A DNA stretch of 64,000 bases from Hymenobacter terrenus (GCF_000972495.1 NZ_LATM01000009.1:62001-126000); one strand, 5' to 3'. Shown: positions 16,601 to 25,560, counted from the stretch's first letter. Numbers and translations: made by a program. Notes: generated by a model from the sequence alone, not told the origin.

Positions 16601-17495
16601 ATTGATACCCGAAGCGGCTTAGTGCTTTGGGGTCAGTGCGCCAGTTTTCGTTCACCTTCACATGTAGCTCCAAGAACACTTTTTTCAGGAAAAACTTCTC
16701 CATTTCCTCGCGGGCCCAGGTGCCTACTTTCTTCAACGCCTCGCCGCCTTGGCCGATAATGATGCCCTTCTGGCTGCTGCGCTCCACGTAGATAATGCCA
16801 CGGATGCGAATAATGGTTTCCTCTTCTTTAAATTCCTCAATGACAACTTCGCAGCTGTAGGGAATTTCCTTTTTGTAGAGCTTGAAAATTTTCTCGCGCA
16901 CCATTTCGGCAGCGAAGAACCGCTCGGGCTTGTCGGTCAGCTCGTCTTTGGGATAATATTCCGGGTGGATGGGCAGGCGTTCGAGCACCATTTGTAGCAC
17001 CCGCTCGGTACCGAAGGCATTGAGGGCCGAGATGGGCAGCACTTCGGTGGCGTTGGGCAATTGTTCTCTCCAATAGGCCAATTTTGCTTCTACTTCGGTT
17101 TGGTCGGCTTGGTCAATTTTGTTGACGAGGAGAATGATGGGTGTGTCCACCATCTTGCGCAAGCGCTCTACCACGGGCTCTTCATCGTGCTTCTCGTAGA
17201 TATCGGTGACGAAAAGTATCACATCGGCGTCTTCCAGCGACGAATACACGAACGACATCATGGCGTTGTGCAGCTCGTATTTGGGCTGAATGATGCCGGG
17301 CGTATCGGAATAAATCAGCTGAAAATCCTCACCGTTGAGAATGCCCAGAATGCGGTGCCGGGTGGTTTGGGCCTTGCTGGTGACGATGCTGAGCCGCTCG
17401 CCCACCAGTGCATTCATCAGCGTGGACTTGCCCACGTTGGGCTTGCCAATGATGCTCACGAAGCCGGCACGGTGGGGTTTAGTTTCGGGATTCAC
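16599..17495 (-). CDS. era: GTPase Era
   Basis: 298 residues. N-terminal GTPase: GKPNVGKSTLMNALVG at about 17-32, SDTPG, NKIDQAD. C-terminal KH domain: GIIYVERSSQKGIIIGQGGE and LKKVGTWAREEMEKFF, which binds the 3' end of 16S rRNA. It acts in small-subunit assembly. The start is GTG at 17495; the next codons (NPETKPHRAGFVSIIG) give the normal family N-terminus. It has a clear -7 box at 17522-17529. Confidence 0.97.
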   Translation of the reverse strand: MNPETKPHRAGFVSIIGKPNVGKSTLMNALVGERLSIVTSKAQTTRHRILGILNGEDFQLIYSDTPGIIQPKYELHNAMMSFVYSSLEDADVILFVTDIYEKHDEEPVVERLRKMVDTPIILLVNKIDQADQTEVEAKLAYWREQLPNATEVLPISALNAFGTERVLQMVLERLPIHPEYYPKDELTDKPERFFAAEMVREKIFKLYKKEIPYSCEVVIEEFKEEETIIRIRGIIYVERSSQKGIIIGQGGEALKKVGTWAREEMEKFFLKKVFLELHVKVNENWRTDPKALSRFGYQ

Positions 17496-17521
17496 GATGG
17501 ATGGGTTTGATAATCAGGGGC

Positions 17522-17529
17522 GCAAAGGT
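17522..17529 (-). promoter_or_regulatory. -7 box TACCTTTG of era
   Basis: An exact match to the Bacteroidota TAnnTTTG element on the minus strand, 27-34 bases before the GTG start. A TTTG at 17545-17548 is a possible -33 element, though the 15-base spacing is short. The gap 17496-17798 shows nothing else beyond a TACTTTGG box on the plus strand at 17642, which could serve the next gene. Confidence 0.5.
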
Positions 17530-17798
17530 ACGGGATTTGAAGGGCAAAAGCTAGCTCCGCGCCGAATTGCTAGGCTGTCGAGGTACTGGGCAGCTCATCG
17601 TCCTCTTCGTTTCTAATAAATTGGCGTCGCCTGAAAATAAGTACTTTGGTGCATTGCCAACGGCTATTTACAACAGGCTATCCCATGAGGAAACGGACAA
17701 CGTTGCAACTGGCGTTGGGACAGTTGACACGCTGGCATGTCACCAAGGTTAAAACCATGGTGAGAAGCGGCTGTTTGATAAGCTCATTTATTCGCGTG

Positions 17799-18347
17799 AT
17801 GACTGTTCTCGCTTTTTCGGGCAGCCCCCGGCCCGGTTCCGCCATTGGTCACTTGCTACGGGCTGCCGCGGCCGTAGCACCGGCCGGGGTTCAGTTTTCG
17901 TTTTTCGAGAGCTTATTGAGCTTGCCCCTCTTCAGCCCCGACCAAGACCGCCTGGGAGCGGTGCCGCCCGCGACCGTAACCGCTCTGCGCAGTCAGCTAC
18001 AAGCTGCCGATGCCGTGCTCATTGCCACGCCCGAATACGCATATGGCATGCCCGGCAGTTTGAAAAACCCCTTGGACTGGCTGGTATCCAGCGGCAGCTT
18101 CTATGGTAAGCCGACGGCCGTACTCAGTGCCTCGCCCTCGGAGGCGGGGGCCGAGAAAGCGCACGCTGGCCTGCTGCTGACCCTCACGGCGCTAGGAGCG
18201 GCAGTGGTGCGTACGGCATCGTTTCCGGTGCCGTTTGTCCGCGCCAAGCTCGACGTGGCGGGTGTGGTAACTGATGCGGCCTTCGCGGCGCAGCTTGGGG
18301 CGGCAATGAACGCCTTGGTGGCCACCGTTGCCACACCTGTTTCTTAA
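17799..18347 (+). CDS. NADPH-dependent FMN reductase family protein
   Basis: 182 residues from the ATG at 17799 (MTVLAFSGSPRPGSAIGHLL). The flavodoxin-like fold carries the FMN-phosphate loop SGSPRPGSA at about 7-15 and the family motif TPEYAYGMPGSLKNPLDWL at about 80-98. It probably reduces flavin, quinones or azo compounds with NAD(P)H. The frame is open upstream to 17646, but those residues do not resemble the family. It lies 30 bases before hemH on the same strand, so co-transcription is possible. Confidence 0.88.
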   Translation: MTVLAFSGSPRPGSAIGHLLRAAAAVAPAGVQFSFFESLLSLPLFSPDQDRLGAVPPATVTALRSQLQAADAVLIATPEYAYGMPGSLKNPLDWLVSSGSFYGKPTAVLSASPSEAGAEKAHAGLLLTLTALGAAVVRTASFPVPFVRAKLDVAGVVTDAAFAAQLGAAMNALVATVATPVS

Positions 18348-18377
18348 TTTGATTTGTTGCTTCGGACCTTTGCCCCA

Positions 18378-19421
18378 ATGAATTCTTCTGCTTCCGCCAT
18401 TCCCAGCCGCCGCACCGGCGTCTTACTCGTTAACCTCGGCACACCCGATTCTCCCCAAACTTCGGACGTACGCCGCTACCTCAACGAATTTCTCACCGAC
18501 GTGCGGGTGATTGACAATCTACCGACCGTTGTGCATTACCCGCTGTTTCAGGGCATTGTAGTGCCTTTGCGCGCTCCGAAATCAGCCAAAGTGTATCAGC
18601 AGCTCTGGACCGAGCGAGGCTCTCCCCTGCTCTTTCATGGGCTCGATTTGCAGCAAAAAGTGCAGGCCGAGTTGGGCGCCGATTATGTAGTGGCTTTCGG
18701 AATGCGCTACCAGAACCCCAGCATCGCCAAGGCATTGGAAGAATTGCGTGAGGCGGCGGTAGACCGGATTATCGTGCTACCACTGTTTCCGCAATACGCG
18801 GCGGCGAGCACCGGTTCGGTGCAGGAAAAGGTAATGGAGATTGTGAGTAAGTGGTGGATAGTGCCCAGTATCAGCTTCATCAGCGCTTTTTCGGACGACC
18901 CCGGTTTTATTGGCACCATCGTAGCACTGGGCAAGCGAGAGATGGCAAAGCACCACTACGACCACGTGGTGTTTAGCTACCACGGCATCCCGGAACGGCA
19001 TATTACCAAAGGCAGTTACCACAACTATTGTCAGTTTGGGAGTTGCTGCGACACGCTGAACGAGAAAAACCGCTACTGCTATCGCGCACAGTGCTTCGAT
19101 ACATCGCGCCGCGTGGCAGAGGGCCTGGGCCTCACGCCTGACCAATACACGGTATCATTCCAAAGCCGCCTCGGCCGCGACCCGTGGCTGAAACCCTACA
19201 CCGACATTGCCCTGAAAGACTTCCCCGCTAAGGGCATTAAAAACGTGCTGGCCTTCAGCCCTGCTTTCGTCGCTGACTGCCTGGAAACCACCATTGAAGT
19301 CGGCGACGAGTTCAAGGAGCTATTTGAGGAAGCCGGCGGTGAGCACTGGCAATTGGTGCCCTCGCTGAACTCAGAGCCGCAGTGGGTAGACGCCGTGGTG
19401 GCAATGATTCGGCGGAACTAA
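18378..19421 (+). CDS. hemH: Ferrochelatase
   Basis: 347 residues from the ATG at 18378. It inserts ferrous iron into protoporphyrin IX, the last step of heme synthesis. Motifs: GVLLVNLGTPDSP at the N-terminus, VFSYHGIPERHITKG with the catalytic His, SFQSRLGRDPWLKPYTD, and AFSPAFVADCLETTIEV. A cysteine cluster (Cys218, 223, 224, 234, 239) sits in an internal segment just after the catalytic His region and could hold an iron-sulfur cluster, as shown for some other bacterial ferrochelatases with internal Cys sets. Confidence 0.96.
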   Translation: MNSSASAIPSRRTGVLLVNLGTPDSPQTSDVRRYLNEFLTDVRVIDNLPTVVHYPLFQGIVVPLRAPKSAKVYQQLWTERGSPLLFHGLDLQQKVQAELGADYVVAFGMRYQNPSIAKALEELREAAVDRIIVLPLFPQYAAASTGSVQEKVMEIVSKWWIVPSISFISAFSDDPGFIGTIVALGKREMAKHHYDHVVFSYHGIPERHITKGSYHNYCQFGSCCDTLNEKNRYCYRAQCFDTSRRVAEGLGLTPDQYTVSFQSRLGRDPWLKPYTDIALKDFPAKGIKNVLAFSPAFVADCLETTIEVGDEFKELFEEAGGEHWQLVPSLNSEPQWVDAVVAMIRRN

Positions 19422-19446
19422 GATATCAGTTTCGCGAGCGGGAGCA

Positions 19447-19481
19447 CCTCACCCTGGCCCCCGCTCCCACGGAGAGGGGAG
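19447..19481. repeat. Dispersed CCTCACCC-type repeat, copy 1
   Basis: CCTCACCCTGGCCCCCGCTC followed by CCACGGAGAGGGGAG. A very similar sequence occurs at 45404-45436 in another intergenic gap. GAGAGGGG can pair weakly with the C-rich part. It resembles widespread intergenic repeats of this type in many bacterial genomes. Confidence 0.5.
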
Positions 19482-19538
19482 CCGAATGCCTTGGAAAGGG
19501 TTTCTGAATCTACGGTAGGCGGGAGCTTACATAGCGCA

Positions 19539-19988
19539 TTAGAGAGCTGGCCGACGACGGTAAAATGCATTTGCGTCGTGCGCTGGGCTACCATAAAAGT
19601 CGCCATCGGGCACGGGTTCTAAGCCCAGTGCCCGCATCATGGCCGTTTCGTACTCGCGGGTAATCTGGATTTCGTGGTAGGGCGGGTAGCTCAGCACCGT
19701 TTCGGCGTTGAGCGCGGGCACGAATACGTTGTCGCCTTCAGTATCGAGCGAAGCCACGCCGATGGGCAGCAGGATGTGGTTTTCGTATTTGCTGATTTGA
19801 AACCGAGAATCCAATTCCACGTCGAGGTAGCGCACTTTCAGCGCTTCGGGCTCTACAATCAGCTCGTGTACGATGCCCAAGGTTTGGCCGTCGCCTCCAC
19901 GTAAGGTCCAGCCTCGCACGTCGGGGTTGCCGTCAGCAACTTCAAAATCGGTTAGGTCGCGTAAGCGGCGCAGCACAGGAGTTTCCAT
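19539..19988 (-). CDS. PRC-barrel domain protein
   Basis: 149 residues. An N-terminal PRC-barrel pattern (LRDLTDFEVADGNPDVRGWTL, LGIVHELIVEPEALKVRYLD) spans about 5-75, with a second half VLLPIG-type strand (HILLPIGVASLD) and a C-terminal tail mentioning YPPYHEIQITREYE, as in the photosynthetic-reaction-centre H-like/YlmC-type stress-related PRC proteins. No signal peptide. In Bacteroidota such proteins occur near DUF2383 and other stress genes, as here (20892-21581). Function is unknown. Confidence 0.8.
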   Translation of the reverse strand: METPVLRRLRDLTDFEVADGNPDVRGWTLRGGDGQTLGIVHELIVEPEALKVRYLDVELDSRFQISKYENHILLPIGVASLDTEGDNVFVPALNAETVLSYPPYHEIQITREYETAMMRALGLEPVPDGDFYGSPAHDANAFYRRRPAL

Positions 19989-20062
19989 TGATGACGATTA
20001 AGTATTAGGGCTGATTGGGAATTGTCAACGCAATGTCTGCTGCTATTAACCAGCAGCTAAAT

Positions 20063-20728
20063 TTAATGGGCCGGCTCGCTCAGCACGCGCACGGCGGCAG
20101 CAGCCTGTGTCAGAAACTGCTTATTCTGCTGTTGGTCGGCGGCCGTGGCGCTGCGGCCCGATAGCTGCCCCGCTAAGCTTATTAACTCATTAGCTGTCCC
20201 TTCCAGTTCAGGATACGCTTTCTGCTGCATGGCCCGAATAAGCGCGGCGGCGGCTACGTAACCGGGGCGTAAGCTGGCATTGGGCTCGCCCAACCGGTTG
20301 GTAGCACTGGTCAGGTTGTCGCGCTGCTCCGTGATGGTGGGGTCGCGCAGGTCGTCGCGGTCAGTAAGCGCTACCAAAATGCCGGACAGTTTTTGCAGGC
20401 CATTCAAGGCATAGTCCGGGGCAGCGGGGTTACCCGCGGCTTGGGCAGCCAGGGTAGCCGGGCTGTAGTCGTCATCTGCTTGCGCGGGCGCAACAGAATC
20501 AGCAGCAGCGGGCGGTAGGGCAGCGCGAGCTTGGTCGGCGGGGTTGCTGGTCACCAAGCTATCAGTAGGGGCCGTTTCCATTTCGGTGGAAGTTGTCGAG
20601 GTGGACTCATCGGCGGGGTCGGGCCGGAGGAAAAAATACGCCGCCACTGCCAAAACAACGGCGGCGAGGAGCACCAGAATCCACGGACTTGGAGCCGACT
20701 TTCTGCGTTGAATATTGATATCAGCCAT
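20063..20728 (-). CDS. Hypothetical single-pass membrane protein
   Basis: 221 residues from the ATG at 20728 (MADINIQRRKSAPSPW). A short basic cytoplasmic start is followed by one membrane helix (WILVLLAAVVLAVAAYFFL, about 16-34). Next comes a Ser/Thr/Ala/Pro-rich linker (about 40-110) and a helical extracytoplasmic part rich in Ala, Gln and Leu (IRAMQQKAYPELEG, AAADQQQNKQFLTQAAAAVR). The longer frame to 20842 is unlikely. I do not recognise a family. It sits between the PRC-barrel and DUF2383-like genes. Confidence 0.7.
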   Translation of the reverse strand: MADINIQRRKSAPSPWILVLLAAVVLAVAAYFFLRPDPADESTSTTSTEMETAPTDSLVTSNPADQARAALPPAAADSVAPAQADDDYSPATLAAQAAGNPAAPDYALNGLQKLSGILVALTDRDDLRDPTITEQRDNLTSATNRLGEPNASLRPGYVAAAALIRAMQQKAYPELEGTANELISLAGQLSGRSATAADQQQNKQFLTQAAAAVRVLSEPAH

Positions 20729-20839
20729 AGAAGGAATGAAGTTGGTGCTCCGACTTACTAAGCACGGCAAAAAATAGTCAATTTGAGCTTTAGCTTGCCA
20801 ATTGCTATGGATGCCCACATCTTCATTTTTGCCTTCATA

Positions 20840-20874
20840 CAAAAATCCCCACCAAATAGTATACTTGGTGGGGA
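20840..20874 (-). terminator. Rho-independent terminator of the DUF2383-like gene
   Basis: Perfect 10-bp arms TCCCCACCAA/TTGGTGGGGA with a 9-base loop, followed on the minus strand by TTTTTG. Confidence 0.88.
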
Positions 20875-20891
20875 CTGATAATAGTACCGAA

Positions 20892-21581
20892 TTAGTAGTT
20901 AACGGCCAGCTTTTTGAGTTCCTGATACGTTCTCTGCGACTGCGCGTATTGGTGTCTTACGGCCCGGCGCACAGGTCCGGAGAGAGTGCGGTCGTCGAGA
21001 GCCTCTTCGTAGGCTCTGAGCGCCCATTCCTCGCCGTAGATATTGGAGCCGAGAATGGCTTTTTCATCGCGGCCAGTGAGAGCGGCTTTTGCATCCATCC
21101 ACCCGCGGTAGAGCTTGCCCTTTAGTGTGGTACTGGTTTCTTCATCAATGCCTTCCTGGCTCAGATAAGCATTCAGCTGGTTGGCAAATTGCTGGCTCTG
21201 AATCACCAGTTGCTTGTAGTAGCCACGGAGCCGGGTGTCTTTGCTTTCCTCAACGGCGCGCTGGTAACCCTCGATTCGGTCGTTGACGAAGTACAGCAGT
21301 TCGTGTAGCGTTGCGGCTTGAGCGCGGCCCTTGCGACCACGACGCAAAAGATAAGTTGCTCCCAAGGCTAGCAGGGCACCACCCGCTACTTTTTGAGTAG
21401 TACTGAGCTTGTTGAAGCTCGTCACGCTTGTGCTACCAAAGTTTTTTAGCGAAGTCGGTACCTTGCCAAGTATTTCGGAAACATTACCTTGCTTCAGCCA
21501 CTGCTGAGCCTGATTGATTAAAGAGTTGGGCGCATTAGAATCATCCGTGCTAACGGAGAGAGAGGATTGGAGTTGACTCAT
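20892..21581 (-). CDS. DUF2383/PA2169-type four-helix-bundle protein
   Basis: 229 residues from the ATG at 21581 (MSQLQSSLSV). A short N-terminal helical part and a hydrophobic stretch (VAGGALLALGATYLL, about 71-85) precede the four-helix domain: TLHELLYFVNDRIEGYQRAV, YKQLVIQSQQFANQLNAYL, KGKLYRGWMDAKAALTGRDE, and ILGSNIYGEEWALRAYEEAL. This order matches the ferritin-like PA2169/DUF2383 family, often stress-induced. Extra codons up to 21683 look like non-coding leader. Function in the family is unknown. Confidence 0.85.
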   Translation of the reverse strand: MSQLQSSLSVSTDDSNAPNSLINQAQQWLKQGNVSEILGKVPTSLKNFGSTSVTSFNKLSTTQKVAGGALLALGATYLLRRGRKGRAQAATLHELLYFVNDRIEGYQRAVEESKDTRLRGYYKQLVIQSQQFANQLNAYLSQEGIDEETSTTLKGKLYRGWMDAKAALTGRDEKAILGSNIYGEEWALRAYEEALDDRTLSGPVRRAVRHQYAQSQRTYQELKKLAVNY

Positions 21582-21813
21582 GATGAAGAAAGGAGCATGA
21601 TTAAATGAGCCATTCCTTACGACCAGACAAACCCGCATGTTAGGCCGAGCTTGGCTAATCAAGCACATGGAACCCTTCGGCATCGCGTAGTCCTCAATCA
21701 GCGCTGGCCTTCCTTAATTAGATTTTATACGCTAACTATCAGATATTAATACGCTCTAATAGCGGCGCTTAAACACAAGTTTAAAAGGCCCGAGCTGTCT
21801 CCTGTATTTTTTT

Positions 21814-22974
21814 CTATGCTGTGACCGGCCGATACAATTTAGCCAACTGCGCTACCGCGTAGTCCACTTCAGCAGTCGTGTTCATCTTGCTCATCGAGAA
21901 GCGCACCGTCGCCCGGTCAGGGTCACAGCCCAGGGCTTCGAGCACGTGCGAACCTGCTTGCGCGCCACTGGTACATGCGGAGCCGCCCGAAGCTGCCACT
22001 TTGCTGATATCCAGATTGAACAACAGCATTTCGCTGATGGCCGACGGCGGCAAACTCACGCTCAGCACAGTGTACAAACTTTGGTCGGCCATCTCTGAGC
22101 AGCCATTAAACTGCACATCATCAATCTCAGCCCGCAGGTTAGTAATGAACCGGTCCTTAAGGCCTTGCACATGCGCCTGATGTGCTGCTAGGTCCCGCGC
22201 AGCTATCTCTAAGGCTTTAGCCAGGCCCACAATACCATAAACGTTCTCGGTACCTGAGCGCACGTTGCGCTCCTGCGAGCCCCCGTGGATAAGCGGGCTC
22301 ACCTGTAAGCCACTTCGGGTGTATAAAAAGCCCACACCCTTCGGCCCATGAAATTTGTGCGCCGAACCCACCAGAAAGTGGTTTTTCAGCTTCTGCACAT
22401 CGTGCCGATAGTGCCCGATGGTCTGAACGGTATCCGTATGGAACACAGCGCTATGCTGGGCACATATTTCGCCAATGGCCGCAATGTTATTCAGGTTGCC
22501 GATTTCATTATTGGCGTGCATCAGGCTGACGAAGGTGCGGGGCTGTGACGCCAGTAATTCCTCGAGATGTACCAAATCCAGTCTTCCCCGGTCATCATGC
22601 CGGAGGTAATGCAACTCGATTTCGCCGCTTTTCTCTAATACCTGCAGCGGGTGCAACACCGCATGGTGCTCTAGCGGTGAAGTGATGGCATGCTTCAATC
22701 CCAGCGTACGAATGCTGCCGAAAGCGGCATAGTTATCGGCCTCAGTACCGCCGCTGGTGAAAGAAATTTCGGCTGGCGCGGCGTTAAGCAAGTGTGCTAC
22801 CGTTTTGCGGGCGTTTTCAATGGCGGCCCGCACTTGCCGGCCAGGCCCGTGCAAGCTGCTCGGATTGCCGTAGTGCTGGCTGAGAAAAGGCATCATGGCT
22901 TCCAGCACCTCCGGGTCGAGCGGCGTTGTGGCGGCGTTGTCGAAGTAGGCGAAGGTGGGAACAGTAGGGAACAT
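21814..22974 (-). CDS. Cysteine desulfurase (IscS/NifS family)
   Basis: 386 residues. This PLP enzyme removes sulfur from cysteine as a persulfide for Fe-S cluster and thio-cofactor assembly. Motifs: YFDNAATTPLDPEV at the start, SGGTEADNYA, HHAVLHPL, the PLP lysine in SAHKFHGPKGVGFLYTR (about 204), and the catalytic Cys in GGSACTSGAQAGSHVLEALG (about 329) on the flexible loop. No iscU or scaffold gene is adjacent, so the acceptor (Fe-S assembly or tRNA thiolation) cannot be told. A hairpin (23041-23071) lies upstream. Confidence 0.94.
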   Translation of the reverse strand: MFPTVPTFAYFDNAATTPLDPEVLEAMMPFLSQHYGNPSSLHGPGRQVRAAIENARKTVAHLLNAAPAEISFTSGGTEADNYAAFGSIRTLGLKHAITSPLEHHAVLHPLQVLEKSGEIELHYLRHDDRGRLDLVHLEELLASQPRTFVSLMHANNEIGNLNNIAAIGEICAQHSAVFHTDTVQTIGHYRHDVQKLKNHFLVGSAHKFHGPKGVGFLYTRSGLQVSPLIHGGSQERNVRSGTENVYGIVGLAKALEIAARDLAAHQAHVQGLKDRFITNLRAEIDDVQFNGCSEMADQSLYTVLSVSLPPSAISEMLLFNLDISKVAASGGSACTSGAQAGSHVLEALGCDPDRATVRFSMSKMNTTAEVDYAVAQLAKLYRPVTA

Positions 22975-23040
22975 ATAATGGGAATAAGACCGGAAGCCAC
23001 GCGTGGGTGCGCGCAGCGTTCCAGGGTATCGTTATAAAAA

Positions 23041-23071
23041 TCTCGGATCTTCAATCGAAATCAATCCGAGA
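23041..23071. promoter_or_regulatory. Inverted repeat TCTCGGAT/ATCCGAGA between glmM and the desulfurase
   Basis: Eight-base perfect arms separated by 15 bases, 66 bases before the desulfurase start and 64 bases after the glmM stop. There is no T run, so it could be a weak 3' hairpin of glmM or an operator of the desulfurase. Confidence 0.35.
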
Positions 23072-23135
23072 GCACAGCCCGCTCATTTGATAACAAGCGG
23101 CTGTTCCGGCCTTCTCCCTTATGTGACAACCAGCG

Positions 23136-24533
23136 TTAAGCCTTCACCGCAATTATCTCTTTGATATCGCCAATTATTTTTTGGGCCAAATAATCAGCCG
23201 TCGCATTGGAATCAGACTCGGCATAGATGCGAATAATCGGCTCGGTATTGGACTTGCGTAAATGCACCCACTCCTTATCAAACTCGATTTTCACCCCGTC
23301 AATCGTATTTACGGGATGTTTGGCATAGCGCTTCTGCATTTTGGCTAGCACATCATCGGTGTTGATGTCCGCAGTCAGTTCAATTTTATTCTTCGAAATA
23401 AAATAGCCTGGATAAGAGTTGCGCATCCGACTCACGGTGAGGCCAGACTTAGCCAAGTGAGTCAGGAATAAGGCGATGCCCACCAAAGCATCGCGGCCGT
23501 AGTGCAATTCCGGATAGATAATACCGCCGTTGCCCTCCCCGCCAATTACAGCATTGGTTTCCTTCATCTTGGTCACTACGTTCACCTCTCCCACGGCGGC
23601 GGCAGAGTATTGCCCACCTGCCTTCTCAGTCACGTCGCGCAGAGCGCGGGTGCTGCTCAGGTTGCTCACAGTATTGCCGCCGCCTAGGGTTTTTAGCACG
23701 TAATCGGCTACGGCCACCAGTGTGTATTCTTCACCAAACATTTGGCCGTTTTCGCTTATCAGCGCAAGACGGTCTACATCAGGGTCTACTACAATACCGA
23801 GGTCGAAGCCGCCTTTTTCCAATACTTTGGCAATGTCACGGAGGTGCTCGGGCAGCGGCTCGGGGTTGTGGGCGAAGTCGCCGGTGGGCTCGCAGTGCAG
23901 CTTCTCAATAGTGGTTACGCCTAATGCTTCGAGCAGTTGGGGCACGGCAAAGCCTCCCGACGAATTTACAGCGTCCACTACCACCCGAAAGTTCCGCGCC
24001 CGAATGGCTTCTACATCTACCAACGGCAAGCTCAGAATGGCTTTGATGTGCTTTTTTAGAAAAGTCGCGTCCGTCGTGTACTGTCCCAGCTTGTTTACCG
24101 CAGCAAACTCAAAACCCTCGCTTTCGGCCAGCGCCAGCACTTGCTGCCCATCAGTATCGGAGATAAACTCCCCGTGGGCGTTCAACAATTTAAGCGCGTT
24201 CCACTGCTTGGGATTGTGCGAGGCGGTAAGAATAATTCCTCCAGCAGCCTTTTTAGCGGGAACGGCCATCTCCACGGTGGGTGTTGTGCTCAAACCCAGG
24301 TCGCACACGTCAAGGCCCAAGCCTTGCAGTGTGGCGGCCACGAGGCGGCTGACCATCTCGCCCGAGATGCGGGCATCGCGACCAATTACAATTAGCTTAC
24401 TGTCTACGGCTTGGGTCCTTATCCAGCTGCCGTAGGCGGCGGCGTACTTCACCACATCAAGCGGTGTCAGGCCCTGCCCAACCGGCCCGCCGATGGTGCC
24501 GCGAATGCCGGAGATTGATTTTATTAAAGTCAC
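23136..24533 (-). CDS. glmM: Phosphoglucosamine mutase
   Basis: About 465 residues from a GTG at 24533, which gives the canonical N-terminus TLIKSISGIRGTIGG; the ATG at 24557 adds eight unlikely residues. It interconverts GlcN-6-P and GlcN-1-P for UDP-GlcNAc synthesis. Alpha-phosphohexomutase motifs: phosphoserine loop GGIILTASHNPKQWNALK (Ser about 100), metal loop VDPDVDRLALI, sugar loop GEGNGGII, and phosphate loop RKSNTEPIIRIYAES. A phosphoglucomutase/phosphomannomutase activity is the alternative, but this GTIGG-type form is the usual GlmM of Bacteroidota. It is divergent from mazG. Confidence 0.9.
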   Translation of the reverse strand: MTLIKSISGIRGTIGGPVGQGLTPLDVVKYAAAYGSWIRTQAVDSKLIVIGRDARISGEMVSRLVAATLQGLGLDVCDLGLSTTPTVEMAVPAKKAAGGIILTASHNPKQWNALKLLNAHGEFISDTDGQQVLALAESEGFEFAAVNKLGQYTTDATFLKKHIKAILSLPLVDVEAIRARNFRVVVDAVNSSGGFAVPQLLEALGVTTIEKLHCEPTGDFAHNPEPLPEHLRDIAKVLEKGGFDLGIVVDPDVDRLALISENGQMFGEEYTLVAVADYVLKTLGGGNTVSNLSSTRALRDVTEKAGGQYSAAAVGEVNVVTKMKETNAVIGGEGNGGIIYPELHYGRDALVGIALFLTHLAKSGLTVSRMRNSYPGYFISKNKIELTADINTDDVLAKMQKRYAKHPVNTIDGVKIEFDKEWVHLRKSNTEPIIRIYAESDSNATADYLAQKIIGDIKEIIAVKA

Positions 24534-24594
24534 GTGGGTAGCTTTTTGAAAGACCAAAATTAGGCATTAGCAGCCGGTTGGCGACACTGGCTTA

Positions 24595-24602
24595 TATCTT
24601 TG
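24595..24602 (+). promoter_or_regulatory. -7 box TATCTTTG of mazG, very close to the start codon
   Basis: An exact TAnnTTTG match ends only 5 bases before the ATG at 24608, so transcription would begin at or next to the start codon. This implies a leaderless or nearly leaderless message. No good -33 box at the usual distance is seen. Confidence 0.5.
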
Positions 24603-24607
24603 GAATA

Positions 24608-25465
24608 ATGGAAAATTCTGCTCTTGATTCTAACGCTCTGCTTAACGATGCCCGACGCCCGACACAACTCGAAGCGTTTGGTCGCTTGCTCGACGTTCTC
24701 GACCGCCTTCGCGTCGAGTGCCCGTGGGATAAAAAGCAAACCCTGCAAACGCTGCGCCACCTTACTATTGAGGAAACTTATGAAATCAGCGACGCTATTC
24801 TGCGCGATGACCTGCCAGACCTCAAAAAAGAGTTGGGTGACGTCATGCTACACCTAATTTTTTATGCCCGCATCGCCGCTGAAAAAGGGGTTTTCGACAT
24901 CGCTGACGTGCTCAATGCCCAATGTGAAAAACTCATTTATCGCCACCCACATATTTATGGCGACGCCAAAGCCGACGATGAGGAAGCCGTGAAGCGCAAC
25001 TGGGAACAGCTCAAACTGAAAGAAAAAGGGAATGACAAAGGCGTACTTGGCGGCGTGCCCACCTCCCTTCCGGCTTTAGTGAAAGCCATGCGTGTTCAGG
25101 AAAAAGCCCGCGGCGCTGGCTTTGATTGGGAGCAACCTGAGCAGGTGTGGGAAAAAGTAAAGGAGGAATTAGGAGAATTTGGCGATGAGTACAGCCATGG
25201 CAACCCCGAGCAGATGAACGCCGAGCGAGCCGCCGATGAGTTTGGTGATTTACTATTTTCGCTTGTGAATTTTGCGCGCTTTGCTGGAATTAACCCCGAG
25301 GAAGCGCTGGAACGCACCAATCGCAAGTTTATCAGCCGCTTTCAATATCTCGAAAGCGCAGCTACGGCCAATGGGCAGCGTCTGGCTGACCTCAGTTTGG
25401 CCGAAATGGACGTGTATTGGGAGCAGGCCAAGCGCCGGGGCTCAGAACCCAACAGTGCCATTTAG
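24608..25465 (+). CDS. mazG: Nucleoside triphosphate pyrophosphohydrolase MazG
   Basis: 285 residues with the tandem MazG arrangement. The first domain has CPWDKKQTLQTLRHLTIEE and ELGDVMLHLIFYARIA; the second has EELGEFGDEY and DEFGDLLFSLVNFARFAG, each with the EExxE/ExxD metal-binding helices of all-alpha NTP pyrophosphatases. It hydrolyses (d)NTPs to monophosphates and is linked in Escherichia coli to nucleotide-pool cleaning and ppGpp control. I choose the ATG at 24608 (MENSALDSNA); the frame to 24578 would cover the promoter box. Confidence 0.94.
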   Translation: MENSALDSNALLNDARRPTQLEAFGRLLDVLDRLRVECPWDKKQTLQTLRHLTIEETYEISDAILRDDLPDLKKELGDVMLHLIFYARIAAEKGVFDIADVLNAQCEKLIYRHPHIYGDAKADDEEAVKRNWEQLKLKEKGNDKGVLGGVPTSLPALVKAMRVQEKARGAGFDWEQPEQVWEKVKEELGEFGDEYSHGNPEQMNAERAADEFGDLLFSLVNFARFAGINPEEALERTNRKFISRFQYLESAATANGQRLADLSLAEMDVYWEQAKRRGSEPNSAI

Positions 25466-25547
25466 CGTTGCCATATTTCTACCCTACACTATACTACCTC
25501 TATATTAGCCTTGATCAAGTTTTCTTTGGTCGGGCCATACTTTTTGG

Positions 25548-25560
25548 TTAGGTTTGCCTA
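25548..25560. promoter_or_regulatory. Dyad TTAGG-TTTG-CCTA upstream of exbB
   Basis: TAGG/CCTA around TTTG, 176-188 bases before exbB. It shares outer half-sites with the TTAGGC dyads of the fatty-acid block but has a different centre, so the relation is doubtful. The rest of 25466-25735 shows no gene. Confidence 0.2.
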
